Below are positions 20,296 through 28,331 of a DNA stretch of 64,000 nt, piece by piece. The stretch is from an uncultured Ferrovum sp. (GTDB lineage: Bacteria > Pseudomonadota > Gammaproteobacteria > Burkholderiales > Ferrovaceae): the NCBI GenBank assembly GCA_903867885.1, contig CAIPTD010000161.1, positions 1 through 64,000 of the forward strand, read 5' to 3'. How positions within the stretch are numbered: position 1 is the first letter of the stretch; every line of letters begins with the position of its first letter. The translations under genes and the position numbers were made by a program. Under the pieces are notes generated by a model. That model saw nothing but the letters and a program-made list of their open reading frames with translations. It had not been told where the DNA came from and searched no databases.

Positions 20296-22002
20296 ATGCG
20301 CGCCTCCCAGTTTTTTATTTCTACCCTTAAAGAAGCCCCCGGAGAAGCTGAGCTCATCAGTCACCGCTTGATGCTCAGAGCAGGATTGATTAAGCGTTTA
20401 GGAAGTGGTTTGTATACCTGGATGCCACTAGGGTTAAGGGTTTTACGCAAGGTTGAGGCGATTGTGCGCGAGGAAATGAATCGTGCGGGCGCACTAGAAT
20501 TATTGATGCCCGCTATCCAGCCTGCGGAGCTGTGGCAGGAATCAGGCCGCTGGGAAAGGTTTGGCCCGCAGATGCTGAAGATTCATGATCGTCATGAGCG
20601 GGAGTTTTGTTTTGGTCCCACCCACGAAGAAGTAATTTGTGATGTGGCTCGAAGAGAGTTGAAAAGTTATCGCCAATTACCCGTAAATTATTATCAAATT
20701 CAAACTAAGTTTCGTGATGAGATTCGTCCCCGTTTTGGTGTGATGCGCGCCCGCGAGTTTTTGATGAAGGATGCCTATTCTTTTCATGAAAACTTTGCTT
20801 CGCTTGAAGAAACCTACAACAGAATGTATGAAACGTATAGCGCAATCTTTACGCGCTTAGGCCTGCGTTTTCGAGCAGTTGCAGCAGATACAGGGGCTAT
20901 TGGTGGATCGGGTTCGCATGAGTTTCACGTGCTTGCAGATTCAGGCGAAGATGCAATCGCCTTCTGTCCTGATTCGGGGTATGCGGCTAACGTGGAATTG
21001 GCCGAAGGCCTGGCTCCAGAAACCCCAAGAGCGGCTGCAATGGCACAGATGGTTAAAGTTTCGACGCCTGGCCAAACTTCTAATGCCGATCTTGCCCAAT
21101 TCCTGAAGGTGCCAATCACTGACACGCTCAAGTCTTTATTGATGATGGATCAAGAGGGGCAAGCCTATATGGTTTTGCTAAGAGGCGATCACGAACTGAA
21201 TGAAGTGAAAGCTGAGAAGGTGATAGCAGGTGCACGCTTTGCAAGCGATGCAGAAATTAAAATGCTGTTAGGTGAAGTCAAAGGCTATATCGGTCCTGTG
21301 GGGGTTGATCGCACGAAGATCAAAGTAGTGGCAGACCGCACAGCTGCCGCCATGGCTAATTTTGTATGCGGTGCTAACGAGGCTCCGATGCATCTCACTG
21401 GAGTGAACTTTGGTAGAGATTTTCCAGAGCCCGATCTCATCGCTGATTTGCGTACCGTCGTAGCAGGAGATGCGAGCCCTGATGGAGGAGGCTTATTAGA
21501 AATTTGCCGAGGTATTGAGGTGGGTCATATTTTTCAGCTTCGCACCAAATACTCTGAGGCGATGCAGGTTCAATTTCTAGATCGTGAAGGCAAATCGCAA
21601 CCCGCAGAAATGGGGTGTTATGGCATTGGGGTGAGCCGCGTGGTCGCTGCCGCAATCGAACAAAACCATGATGAGCATGGGATCATTTTTCCTCATGCCT
21701 TTGCACCGTTTACAGTGGCCATCATCCCTATGGGCTATAGCCGCAATGAAGCAGTTAAGGAAGCAGCGGATGCCTTATATCAAGATCTCACTGAGGCTGG
21801 TTTTGATGTTTTGCTTGATGATAGGGATGAGCGTCCGGGCGTCTTGTTAGCCGATCAAGAACTGATTGGGATTCCTTATCGCTTTGTGATCGGTGATCGT
21901 GGCTTAAAAGAGGGCTTGATCGAATTCCAAGGGCGTCGCGACTCTGAAGCCCGCAAACTCCCTATTCAAGAGGCGGTGGATACCCTCAAAGCACGCATGT
22001 GA
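20296..22002 (+). CDS. proS: Prolyl-tRNA synthetase
   Basis: It charges tRNA-Pro; this is the bacterial type with a YbaK-like editing insert. The start is chosen at 20296 ([19 protein letters not shown]), the conserved N-terminus. An ATG ten codons earlier (20266) would add a non-conserved tail. The length is 568 residues. Class II motif 1 is around [11 protein letters not shown], motif 2 is [21 protein letters not shown], and motif 3 includes [11 protein letters not shown]. The editing domain covers about 225-390, and the anticodon-binding domain begins around [11 protein letters not shown]. It is not next to obg-proB, where many relatives keep it. Confidence 0.95.
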   Translation: MRASQFFISTLKEAPGEAELISHRLMLRAGLIKRLGSGLYTWMPLGLRVLRKVEAIVREEMNRAGALELLMPAIQPAELWQESGRWERFGPQMLKIHDRHEREFCFGPTHEEVICDVARRELKSYRQLPVNYYQIQTKFRDEIRPRFGVMRAREFLMKDAYSFHENFASLEETYNRMYETYSAIFTRLGLRFRAVAADTGAIGGSGSHEFHVLADSGEDAIAFCPDSGYAANVELAEGLAPETPRAAAMAQMVKVSTPGQTSNADLAQFLKVPITDTLKSLLMMDQEGQAYMVLLRGDHELNEVKAEKVIAGARFASDAEIKMLLGEVKGYIGPVGVDRTKIKVVADRTAAAMANFVCGANEAPMHLTGVNFGRDFPEPDLIADLRTVVAGDASPDGGGLLEICRGIEVGHIFQLRTKYSEAMQVQFLDREGKSQPAEMGCYGIGVSRVVAAAIEQNHDEHGIIFPHAFAPFTVAIIPMGYSRNEAVKEAADALYQDLTEAGFDVLLDDRDERPGVLLADQELIGIPYRFVIGDRGLKEGLIEFQGRRDSEARKLPIQEAVDTLKARM

Positions 22003-22029
22003 TTTGAGATCAGGGGAGGTGTGGCGAGA

Positions 22030-22046
22030 TTAAAGTGGGACTTTAA
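22030..22046. other. Short perfect inverted repeat upstream of crcB
   Basis: TTAAAGT and ACTTTAA arms flank GGG, in the 65-base gap between proS and crcB. It could be a weak hairpin or an operator. I could not match it to the fluoride riboswitch fold. Confidence 0.35.
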
Positions 22047-22067
22047 ACTTCTGTTGAGGGATGAAAG

Positions 22068-22454
22068 ATGGTAAATATTCTTCCGATCTTTGCGATTTCA
22101 TTAGGCGCCTCGCTTGGGGCCTTACTGCGCTGGTGCTTTAGTCAAAATTTTAACCCTGTTATTGCAAGCCTGCCTCTTGGAACTCTAACTTCAAATCTGG
22201 TGGGTGGCTATCTAATCGGGCTGTCTGTTTCATGGCTGGGCGCGCATCCTGAGTTTCCTCCAGAAGCAAGGCTGTTGATCGTGACGGGTTTCTTAGGGGG
22301 GCTCACCACGTTTTCTTCCTATTCAGCCGAGGTGGTTACCCTCATGTCTGATGGCCGCTATGCATGGGCGTTAGCGTGTGCCTCGGTGCATCTTATTGGC
22401 TCGTTTGCTCTGACGGCTTTAGGAATGGCAACGTATCGTTGGATGGTGCACTGA
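22068..22454 (+). CDS. crcB: Fluoride channel CrcB/Fluc
   Basis: A 128-residue protein with four membrane helices that exports toxic fluoride as a dual-topology dimer. The signatures are LGASLGALLRW near the N-terminus, GTLTSNLVGGYLIG and GFLGGLTTFSSYS, which contains the pore-lining Phe and the Thr/Ser track. Family length is about 125. It follows proS by 65 bases on the same strand, so it may share that transcript. Confidence 0.94.
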   Translation: MVNILPIFAISLGASLGALLRWCFSQNFNPVIASLPLGTLTSNLVGGYLIGLSVSWLGAHPEFPPEARLLIVTGFLGGLTTFSSYSAEVVTLMSDGRYAWALACASVHLIGSFALTALGMATYRWMVH

Positions 22455-22459
22455 TCCAA

Positions 22460-23146
22460 TCAAAACTCGTATTCAACTTGAAGCCTAAAAGTATTTTTAG
22501 GGGAGCCTTCGCTTAATCCCATGAGCCAAGCAGCGTTGTAACGAATTTTTTCTGCATCACCTAAGTGAAATACTCCAAAAACTGCTGGCCCAAGGGTGTT
22601 GGCTTGTTGCGTAACAGGGGACCAATGGGTGGCATCCCCGAGTTGACCCAATGCTTGAATGCCTGGCTCAAAAAGTGGGCCTAGCCGATACTTCAGTTGA
22701 AATTGATAGCCCAATTGAGGGACTACATCCTGATCGGCTTTGATGCTTCGCGTCAGTTTTAAGTTGGCATTGATTTGCCAGCGCTCTATTTTGGTTTGAA
22801 ATAGGGGGCTAACACTGATCTCGTAGCCGTCTGTCCTATCTTTGGGCCGCTCGATTTCCGTGACTAAACCGAGATCAAAGGGGTACTCTCCGGGCTCGGT
22901 AAACACGAAACGGTTTTCCCATTCAATGGCATCGAAATGCTGTCCATGGGCCAAATTTTGTTCCCACTTGGTATAGATTTCGGTGAACCAGTGCGCGTTT
23001 ACCCCTAGGCCAAAACCCACGCTACTTGAGGATTTTTGATCATCTGGTGGGCGAAGTTGTGCGCGACCATATTTGAAATCGATCTCACGCTCACCCGCTT
23101 CGATAACAGGAACGTTGACATAGTCTGAGGGTGAGATAAAAACCAT
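22460..23146 (-). CDS. Outer-membrane beta-barrel-like protein lacking a signal peptide
   Basis: A 228-residue protein built of alternating amphipathic strands and ending in the terminal aromatic signature RLQVEYEF. Motifs such as GVNAHWFTEIYTKWEQ, FDAIEWENRFVFTEPGEYP and LVTEIERPKDRTDGYEIS recall a family of uncharacterised outer-membrane proteins. The visible start (MVFISPSDYVNVPV) lines up with the mature N-terminus of such proteins. No signal peptide is encoded, because the cupredoxin gene ends three bases upstream. It is either truncated, as by a deletion, or not exported. It sits in the Fur-box-linked cupredoxin operon. Confidence 0.7.
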   Translation of the reverse strand: MVFISPSDYVNVPVIEAGEREIDFKYGRAQLRPPDDQKSSSSVGFGLGVNAHWFTEIYTKWEQNLAHGQHFDAIEWENRFVFTEPGEYPFDLGLVTEIERPKDRTDGYEISVSPLFQTKIERWQINANLKLTRSIKADQDVVPQLGYQFQLKYRLGPLFEPGIQALGQLGDATHWSPVTQQANTLGPAVFGVFHLGDAEKIRYNAAWLMGLSEGSPKNTFRLQVEYEF

Positions 23147-23149
23147 GAT

Positions 23150-23521
23150 CTATTCCACCACCAACACGCCTTGGGCGGTTTTACGGTGAAAGTCACCAAA
23201 GAAGGGGTAACGCCCCGGTTTCATGGGGCCAAGCTTGATGGTCCCCGTTTCTTTGGCTTTGATACGTTGTTCACGGTCGAAGTCATAGCTTTCAAATTCT
23301 TCGGTTGAATCATCATTATTTGTTACGGCAATTGCCAAAGGTTTTCCTGCGGGCGCATGCAATTCGGTTGGGGAAAAACGATGATCTTGAATCGTGATTT
23401 TAAGCACCACGGGCTCTTGCGCCAGATTGGGCTCTTCTAGGGCATAAGAAGCTGCTGAATGCAGCAAGATAAAGGTTAAGGCTGAACACAGCACTATCGA
23501 ACGTAATGACAATGAAAACAT
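23150..23521 (-). CDS. Periplasmic cupredoxin-domain protein, probably iron-related
   Basis: A 123-residue protein with a signal peptide (about 1-27, ending SAASYA). One cupredoxin_1 domain follows, with VLKITIQDHRFSPTELHAPAGKPLAI and the late GRYPFFGDFHRKTAQGVLVVE. In place of the classic blue-copper ligands, the sequence has FESYDFDREQRI, then PGRYPFFGDFH. This pattern occurs in the cupredoxin partners of FTR1/Ftr-type iron permeases. A Fur box lies 33 bases upstream of the start. No permease gene is nearby, so the iron role rests on the Fur box and family resemblance. Confidence 0.78.
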   Translation of the reverse strand: MFSLSLRSIVLCSALTFILLHSAASYALEEPNLAQEPVVLKITIQDHRFSPTELHAPAGKPLAIAVTNNDDSTEEFESYDFDREQRIKAKETGTIKLGPMKPGRYPFFGDFHRKTAQGVLVVE

Positions 23522-23553
23522 TTAGATTTCCTTAATGCATACCGGAATATAAA

Positions 23554-23568
23554 TGATAATCGTTCTCA
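23554..23568. promoter_or_regulatory. Fur box upstream of the cupredoxin operon
   Basis: TGATAAT at 23554-23560, one central base, then GTTCTCA at 23562-23568. This matches 12 of 14 positions of the 7-1-7 Fur consensus, with the left arm perfect. It lies 33 bases upstream of the minus-strand cupredoxin start and just past the 3' end of tacT. Iron-dependent repression of the cupredoxin and barrel genes is inferred. Confidence 0.7.
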
Positions 23569-23613
23569 TTACTATTTGCAAATAATTGGATTGGGCGAAA
23601 AAAATGCCTAACT

Positions 23614-24096
23614 CTAATCTGTGGCTTTTGCCGACAGGAATAACAGCAGCGGGTTATCCGGTGACGCATTGAAGCCAAAGCGCCTGTAGTACGCTGCGGC
23701 CTGTGCATCAATCGCGTCGACAAATAGTCCAATCCCTCCCGCCTCGGTGTAGACACGCCGCGCCCTCGTTATGGCATCAATCAGCAGCAGTTCCCCCAGC
23801 CTGTTGCCCTGATATTGCTTGTCGATGGCCAAGCGACCCAACCGGACACCCGGTATACGGCGCGGCAGTTTTTTGCGCCACGCTTGCGGCAGATGCTGGT
23901 TCTCCAACTCAGCCAGCGTCAAAGCGTAATAACCACAGACAAGGGTGGGCGCTTCATCCCGAATGGCGACGAAGCTTTTCGACAACCCCTTGTCCTGATG
24001 CTGACGTGCGACCTGCTGCAGCCAATTATTCAGTTCTAGGCGGCCGCAGTCGAACGCCTGCCGGTCATGGTTCCCAGCTAAAGGAAGTACCAGCAC
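23614..24096 (-). CDS. tacT: TacT-type GNAT toxin (tRNA-acetylating)
   Basis: A 160-residue GNAT acetyltransferase. FDCGRLELNNWLQQVARQHQ near the N-terminus, LGRLAIDKQYQGNRLGELLL (the acetyl-CoA loop, Q/R-x-x-G-x-G/R type) and AAYYRRFGF near the C-terminus are diagnostic of TacT/AtaT-like toxins. Characterised members acetylate the amino group of charged tRNAs and block translation. The start is GTG at 24096, inside the antitoxin gene (32-base overlap). The base composition is clearly more GC-rich than the flanks, suggesting acquisition by transfer. Confidence 0.9.
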   Translation of the reverse strand: MLVLPLAGNHDRQAFDCGRLELNNWLQQVARQHQDKGLSKSFVAIRDEAPTLVCGYYALTLAELENQHLPQAWRKKLPRRIPGVRLGRLAIDKQYQGNRLGELLLIDAITRARRVYTEAGGIGLFVDAIDAQAAAYYRRFGFNASPDNPLLLFLSAKATD

Positions 24097-24376
24097 CGTC
24101 TCGCTTAGCCTTCTGGTAACGCTTCAGGGCAGCCTTCAGTTTTGCGTTCGGCTTGGGTGGGTTTTCCATCAAGTCGAGCAACCAATTCCAGTCACGTGAG
24201 GACAAGCGGATCATCTCTTCCCGATGAATAACTTCCTGGGCCTCTTTCAGGGCAGCCTGCACCAGAAACTGATTGACGGTGGCACCGGTGAGTTCAGCAG
24301 CACGGCACAGCGTTTCATAAACCTCATGAGGCACTCGAGCGCCAATGCGGTCCTGCTTGGCAATGGTGATTCCCAT
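24065..24376 (-). CDS. tacA: TacA-type DUF1778 antitoxin
   Basis: A 103-residue ribbon-helix-helix antitoxin of the DUF1778 family. The DNA-binding part is MGITIAKQDRIGARVPHEVY and the helices to about residue 45. The C-terminal tail (SRDWNWLLDLMENPPKPN, then the Lys-rich end) would wrap the toxin. The start is the second of two adjacent ATGs (24376), which has GGAGG five bases upstream. The ATG before it and an upstream in-frame start at 24424 have poor spacing. It should bind its own promoter; two CGCCAAA repeats lie just upstream. Confidence 0.9.
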   Translation of the reverse strand: MGITIAKQDRIGARVPHEVYETLCRAAELTGATVNQFLVQAALKEAQEVIHREEMIRLSSRDWNWLLDLMENPPKPNAKLKAALKRYQKAKRDGAGTSFSWEP

Positions 24377-24405
24377 CATCACCTCCTTCGTTGATTTGAT
24401 TGGCC

Positions 24406-24436
24406 AATATATCACTGTCGCCAAAATGGCGCCAAA
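24406..24436 (-). promoter_or_regulatory. Candidate promoter and operator of tacAT
   Basis: On the minus strand, TTGGCG (24430-24435) and TATATT (24406-24411) are 18 bases apart and form a plausible promoter. The repeat CGCCAAA occurs at 24419-24425 and 24430-24436, 11 bases apart, one helical turn, so both copies face the same side of the DNA. That is a typical layout for ribbon-helix-helix autorepression. Confidence 0.55.
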
Positions 24437-24572
24437 TTTAACAGCTCAATGTGAATAGCTCATTCCCTGCAACTGAAGATGGGATTCATGATGTTCACGC
24501 AGTTCTGGGGGTCAGTTCAAACCATGGGCGGTTCAGTTTGTTCCAACCCCCCTCATTGTTTTTTACCCAAAA

Positions 24573-24606
24573 AAAATCCTGGGCTGCGTTAACAGCCCAG
24601 GATTTT
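24573..24606 (-). terminator. Intrinsic terminator of the helicase gene
   Basis: A 14-base arm at 24573-24586 and its complement at 24593-24606 flank a six-base loop. The stem is G/C-rich in the middle (CCTGGGCTG). On the minus strand it is followed by a run of T residues (the A-run at 24569-24576). It begins 16 bases after the helicase stop codon. Confidence 0.9.
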
Positions 24607-24621
24607 CAGGTTTAAAGTGGC

Positions 24622-26262
24622 TTAGCGGCCGGAATCGCGACGGGCTCCACTTCTGAAGCCTGCACCTGCTCCTGCTGATCGTGCCGCGCCAGCTGGACGG
24701 CCTGAACCCCCAGGGCGCCCAGAACCTGCAGGGCGGTCACTACCAAAACCCGAGCCGCCGGGACGACCAGAGCCCGCTGGGCGGTCGCCACCAAAACCGG
24801 ATGGACCATTGGGACGGCCAGTACTGGCTGAGCGTGAAGGTCTGGCAACACCAGCACCTGCATTGAAGCCGCTAGTAAAGCCATCATTACCGGGGCGAGC
24901 ACCACCCGCACCTGCAGGGCGACCAGCGCCTGCCGAGCGCGGAGGTCTGCCTGCACCATTACCAGCGCTGAAGCCGTTACCCGCATTAAAACCACCGCCG
25001 CTCCCAGCGCGCGCACCCCCCGCACCACCGGGACGACCAGAACGGCCGCCAGGAGGGCCGCGACGATCGCTGCTGGGTCGGCTTGACCGCTGCTCGCTGC
25101 GCTGAGGCTCTAAACCTGCCACCACTCCCACCGTCATGGGTTGATTGGTATAGCGTTCAATCGCACGAATTTTGACGCGCTCACGATGCTCCGCCAAGGT
25201 CACCGCAACACCTGAACGGCCTGCACGACCGGTACGACCAATGCGGTGCACATAGTCTTCTGCTTTCATGGGTAAACCGAAATTGATCACGTGGCTAATG
25301 GTTGGCACATCAATTCCGCGGGCAGCGACATCGGTGGCGACCAAGATTTTGATCTGGCCCTTACGCAAAGAATCTAAACGACGATTACGTAAGGCTTGGG
25401 GCATCGCACCATGTAAGGCATTGGCTTGAAAACCACGCGCACGCAATTCATCAGCAATGGCTTCGCTTTCTACTTGGGTGCTGGCAAATACCACTGCCTG
25501 ATCCAAGGTGACATCAGATAACCAATGATCGAGCAAACGACGTTTGTGATCTGGGCTATCAGCCCAATGCAAGGTTTGAGCGATATGGTCATGGCGATCA
25601 TGGGCGGTGGCCAACTCGATACGAACTGGATCAACCATCATGCCTGAGGCCAACTGCATAATGCGAGGCGCAAAAGTAGCCGAGAACATCAAGGTTTGTT
25701 GGCGCTGTGCACTGCGCTCATCAATCAATTGCAAGTCATCCGCAAAACCGAGATCCAACATACGATCGGCTTCATCGACAATCAAGCAACGCACTTGATC
25801 CAAACGAATGGAACGGCTCTGACAAAGGTCAAGCAAACGACCAGGAGTAGCAACCACAAGTGCGGCGCCTTTTAAGGAAGCGATCTGCTTACCATAAGGC
25901 ATGCCACCCATGATGGTGGCAATACGCACACCGCGGGTACCTTTGATCAATTCAATGGCATCAGCGGCAACCTGCTGAGCCAATTCGCGGGTGGGGCACA
26001 GCACCACAACAAAGGGTGAAGCGACCTTCTGAGGGGCGCTCATGGTTTGTGCCTCAGCCAACAAACCTTCTAGGGCGGGCAGTAAATAGGCGGCAGTTTT
26101 ACCGCTACCGGTCTGGCTGCTCACCATCAAATCTAAACCCTGCAAAGCATTAGGAATCACTTCTGCTTGAACAGGCGTAGGGGTGGTGTAACCCAGGCGA
26201 GCAACAGCCTGGAGTAGGGGGGTACAAAGGGGTAATGAATCAAAAGACAAAGACGTAGTCAT
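24622..26262 (-). CDS. rhlE: DEAD-box RNA helicase, RhlE-like, with RG-rich tail
   Basis: A 546-residue ATP-dependent RNA helicase. The Q motif is around PTPVQAEVIP, motif I is SSQTGSGKT at about 48-56, then PTRELAQQ, TPGRLLDL, VDEADRML (DEAD box), SATF, and the C-terminal core with VATDVAARGID and HRIGRTGRAGR. From about residue 400 the tail is Gly, Arg, Ser and Pro-rich with repeated GSGRPGGSG and FNAGNGF/GAG units, predicted disordered and RNA-binding. RhlE-group enzymes act in RNA decay, ribosome assembly and cold adaptation. SrmB or DbpA are less likely. A structured leader precedes it and a strong terminator follows. Confidence 0.9.
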   Translation of the reverse strand: MTTSLSFDSLPLCTPLLQAVARLGYTTPTPVQAEVIPNALQGLDLMVSSQTGSGKTAAYLLPALEGLLAEAQTMSAPQKVASPFVVVLCPTRELAQQVAADAIELIKGTRGVRIATIMGGMPYGKQIASLKGAALVVATPGRLLDLCQSRSIRLDQVRCLIVDEADRMLDLGFADDLQLIDERSAQRQQTLMFSATFAPRIMQLASGMMVDPVRIELATAHDRHDHIAQTLHWADSPDHKRRLLDHWLSDVTLDQAVVFASTQVESEAIADELRARGFQANALHGAMPQALRNRRLDSLRKGQIKILVATDVAARGIDVPTISHVINFGLPMKAEDYVHRIGRTGRAGRSGVAVTLAEHRERVKIRAIERYTNQPMTVGVVAGLEPQRSEQRSSRPSSDRRGPPGGRSGRPGGAGGARAGSGGGFNAGNGFSAGNGAGRPPRSAGAGRPAGAGGARPGNDGFTSGFNAGAGVARPSRSASTGRPNGPSGFGGDRPAGSGRPGGSGFGSDRPAGSGRPGGSGRPAGAARSAGAGAGFRSGARRDSGR

Positions 26263-26288
26263 GGCTTAGCCCTTAAAGGGCTCTCCTA

Positions 26289-26380
26289 TCGGACGAGTCC
26301 GCAGCGTCATTGCTGCGGGCATTGTTAACCACCATTCGGTCACCTGACCAAAGGCAGTGTTCACAAATCACATCGTCCGA
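26289..26380 (-). promoter_or_regulatory. Structured 5' leader of the helicase gene
   Basis: Between tRNA-Pro and the helicase start there are 243 bases without a gene. TCGGACGA (26289-26296) can pair with TCGTCCGA (26373-26380), enclosing a local hairpin CCGCAGC/GCTGCGG at 26299-26318. Helicase mRNAs in other bacteria carry long leaders used for cold or autoregulatory control. A role here is inference. Confidence 0.4.
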
Positions 26381-26505
26381 CAGGAAACGGAGTGTTAGCG
26401 CACCGAATAAACTGGCGCCGATCACTGCGATGTCAGCCATTAAGTCTGGCTGCGGGGCTTTAACATACTTCGATAAAACCCAAAACTGCTGGAAGATGCA
26501 AGGCT

Positions 26506-26582
26506 TGGTCGGGGTGAGAGGATTCGAACCTCCGGCCTCCACGTCCCGAACGTGGCGCACTACCAGGCTGTGCTACACCCCG
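26506..26582 (-). tRNA. tRNA-Pro (anticodon CGG)
   Basis: On the minus strand the cloverleaf is complete. The acceptor stem CGGGGTG pairs with CACCCCG. The anticodon arm CCACG-TTCGGGA-CGTGG has anticodon CGG. The T arm contains GGTTCGAATCC, and an encoded CCA end lies at 26506-26508. The length is 77 bases including CCA. It is upstream of the helicase gene on the same strand. Confidence 0.96.
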
Positions 26583-26895
26583 TTTCACCAGGACACTTAA
26601 TCCCAGCGAAGCCCTCGAGTATAGCATGTTTATGTTCCTAAACGCTTTTGCTACCAGTTTGGTAGATAATGTGTGGGGCCAATTTGTAAGGACGGAGAGT
26701 TAAACCTTGTGATGATGATTGTTTATCATCACTCAAAATTTACGTCTTTTTTGATTCCGCGGGGTGCCTATTTGCCCATTAAACTCAGTATATAAAGTGC
26801 ATTGTCAACGCTATATGATCTGGGCGATATCAAAGTTTCTTTCATTGTTGAAGCCAATCAACATCCCCCAACCCACAAGTATTGGGCTCATTGAA
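26583..26895 (+). other. Intergenic region upstream of the OprB-type porin
   Basis: These 313 bases hold no gene that I can support. Two perfect inverted repeats are visible: CTACCA/TGGTAG around GTT at 26651-26665, and GTGATGAT/ATCATCAC around an eight-base spacer at 26709-26732. Both could be operators or hairpins for the porin gene. A TATACT element near 26620 on the minus strand may belong to the tRNA promoter. Confidence 0.4.
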
Positions 26896-28257
26896 ATGCG
26901 CCATCTGAAAATAAGTGTTGTCTGGATCGCCTGCATACTCGGGCTTGGTGCCCAAACAGGATGGGCAGAGAGCCTTGTTTTGGAACCGGAAAAAAGCATT
27001 GCCTTGCCTCCCGTCACCATAGATGATCAAGGTTGGAATGTTCACGGGCAATTCACATTTGTGAATCAGTGGCACCAAAACTTTATCGGTGGTGCGCTAC
27101 CCGATGGGCAAAATAGTCTGCAACGCCGCAGTGCTAGCGCTGAAACTGCAGATTTCACGCTATTTTTTGGGGTGAACCTTTGGAATGGCGCTGCGCTTTA
27201 CTTTAATCCTGAAATTGATCAGGGTTTTGGTCTATCTAATACTTTGGGCTTAGGCGGGTATTCAAGTGCTGAAGCTTACAAAGTTGGTGCAAATACGCCT
27301 TATTATCGTGATCCACGCGCCTTTATTCGATACACCCTCAATTTAGGCGGGCAGTCAAACAATCTTCATGACCAGCCTAATCAACTTAAAGGATCAATCA
27401 CTGAAAATAACCTTGTAGTCACGTTTGGAAAATTTTCGGTAGTGGATGTTTTTGATATCAATACGTATGCCCATGACCCTAAACTTGACTTTCTGAACTG
27501 GGCTGGCGTGGATGCAGGGGCATTCGACTATGCTGCCGATGCTTGGGGCTATACCTATGGTCTAGCCTTGGAGTGGACACAAGATGATTGGACATGGCGC
27601 AATGGATTCTTTGATTTATCCACTTATCCCAATAGTGAAAACATTGATCAGGGATTGAAGCAATATCAGCTCGTAACAGAATTTGAAAAACGTCATGAGC
27701 TTTGGGATCAACCTGGAAAATTGAAGTTATTAGTGTTTGCAAACCGCGGAAAAATGGCGAGGTATAGTGACGCGGTAGCGCAGTCCCCCAGCGATCCTGA
27801 CTTGGCTAAAGTGCGCAAACTCAATTGGAAAGCGGGTATAGCTGTGAACCTTGAGCAGCAAATGAATTCCAGTTTAGCCCTCTTTGGCAGAGCCAGCATC
27901 AATGATGGCAGCAAAGAGACCTACGAGTTCACTGATATCAATCAGTCACTCAGTTTGGGCTTGTCCATCAAGGGAAGCTTATGGAATCGTCCTCAGGATA
28001 CCTTGGGGGCCCAGATTATTGTCAATGGCCTATCTGGCCAAGCAAAAGATTACTACGCTGCTGGTGGATTGGGGTTGCTGGTAGGGGATGGGTATCTTAA
28101 GTACGATTTGGAAAAAATCATCGAGATGTATTATGGCCTGCAACTGATGAATCATTTAGCCCTGAGTTTTGATTTGCAAAATGTAACGCACCCCGCTTAC
28201 AACATCCTGCGAGGGCCTGTCACGATTTACGCCGTTCGCTTGCATGCAGACTTTTAA
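26896..28257 (+). CDS. oprB: OprB-family carbohydrate-selective porin
   Basis: A 453-residue outer-membrane porin. The start is chosen at ATG 26896 because it begins a signal peptide (MRHLKISVVWIACILGLGAQ, cleaved after GWA). An upstream in-frame ATG (26764) would bury it. The OprB pattern is clear: QFTFVNQWHQNF near the mature start, LYFNPEIDQGFGLSNTLGLGG, then GKFSVVDVFDINTYAHDPKLDFLNWA and the final aromatic residue (LHADF). Homologues admit sugars. No sugar kinase or ABC genes are adjacent, so the substrate is unknown. Confidence 0.88.
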   Translation: MRHLKISVVWIACILGLGAQTGWAESLVLEPEKSIALPPVTIDDQGWNVHGQFTFVNQWHQNFIGGALPDGQNSLQRRSASAETADFTLFFGVNLWNGAALYFNPEIDQGFGLSNTLGLGGYSSAEAYKVGANTPYYRDPRAFIRYTLNLGGQSNNLHDQPNQLKGSITENNLVVTFGKFSVVDVFDINTYAHDPKLDFLNWAGVDAGAFDYAADAWGYTYGLALEWTQDDWTWRNGFFDLSTYPNSENIDQGLKQYQLVTEFEKRHELWDQPGKLKLLVFANRGKMARYSDAVAQSPSDPDLAKVRKLNWKAGIAVNLEQQMNSSLALFGRASINDGSKETYEFTDINQSLSLGLSIKGSLWNRPQDTLGAQIIVNGLSGQAKDYYAAGGLGLLVGDGYLKYDLEKIIEMYYGLQLMNHLALSFDLQNVTHPAYNILRGPVTIYAVRLHADF

Positions 28258-28289
28258 GCTCGCAAAGGTCATCGTGCAGTAATATTAAG

Positions 28290-28315
28290 AGCGCATCAGG
28301 TTCATCTGATGCGCT
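28290..28315. terminator. Hairpin downstream of the porin gene
   Basis: Ten-base arms AGCGCATCAG and CTGATGCGCT flank GTTCAT. It lies 33 bases after the oprB stop and before the convergent pseudogene. There is no T-run, so termination may be weak. Confidence 0.5.
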
Positions 28316-28331
28316 TGATGCCTGCATGGTG

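Noticed and set aside
22003..22067. Fluoride riboswitch upstream of crcB
   Set aside because: The 65-base gap is short and I could not find the conserved fluoride-aptamer core; only a seven-pair hairpin is visible.
24612..25028. Long frame rich in Val/Leu/Ala/Gln overlapping the helicase tail
   Set aside because: It is the alternative frame of the repetitive RG-rich tail on the same strand; its composition follows from the repeats.
26273..26600. Frames crossing tRNA-Pro on both strands
   Set aside because: They run through the tRNA cloverleaf and the helicase leader; no coding signature.
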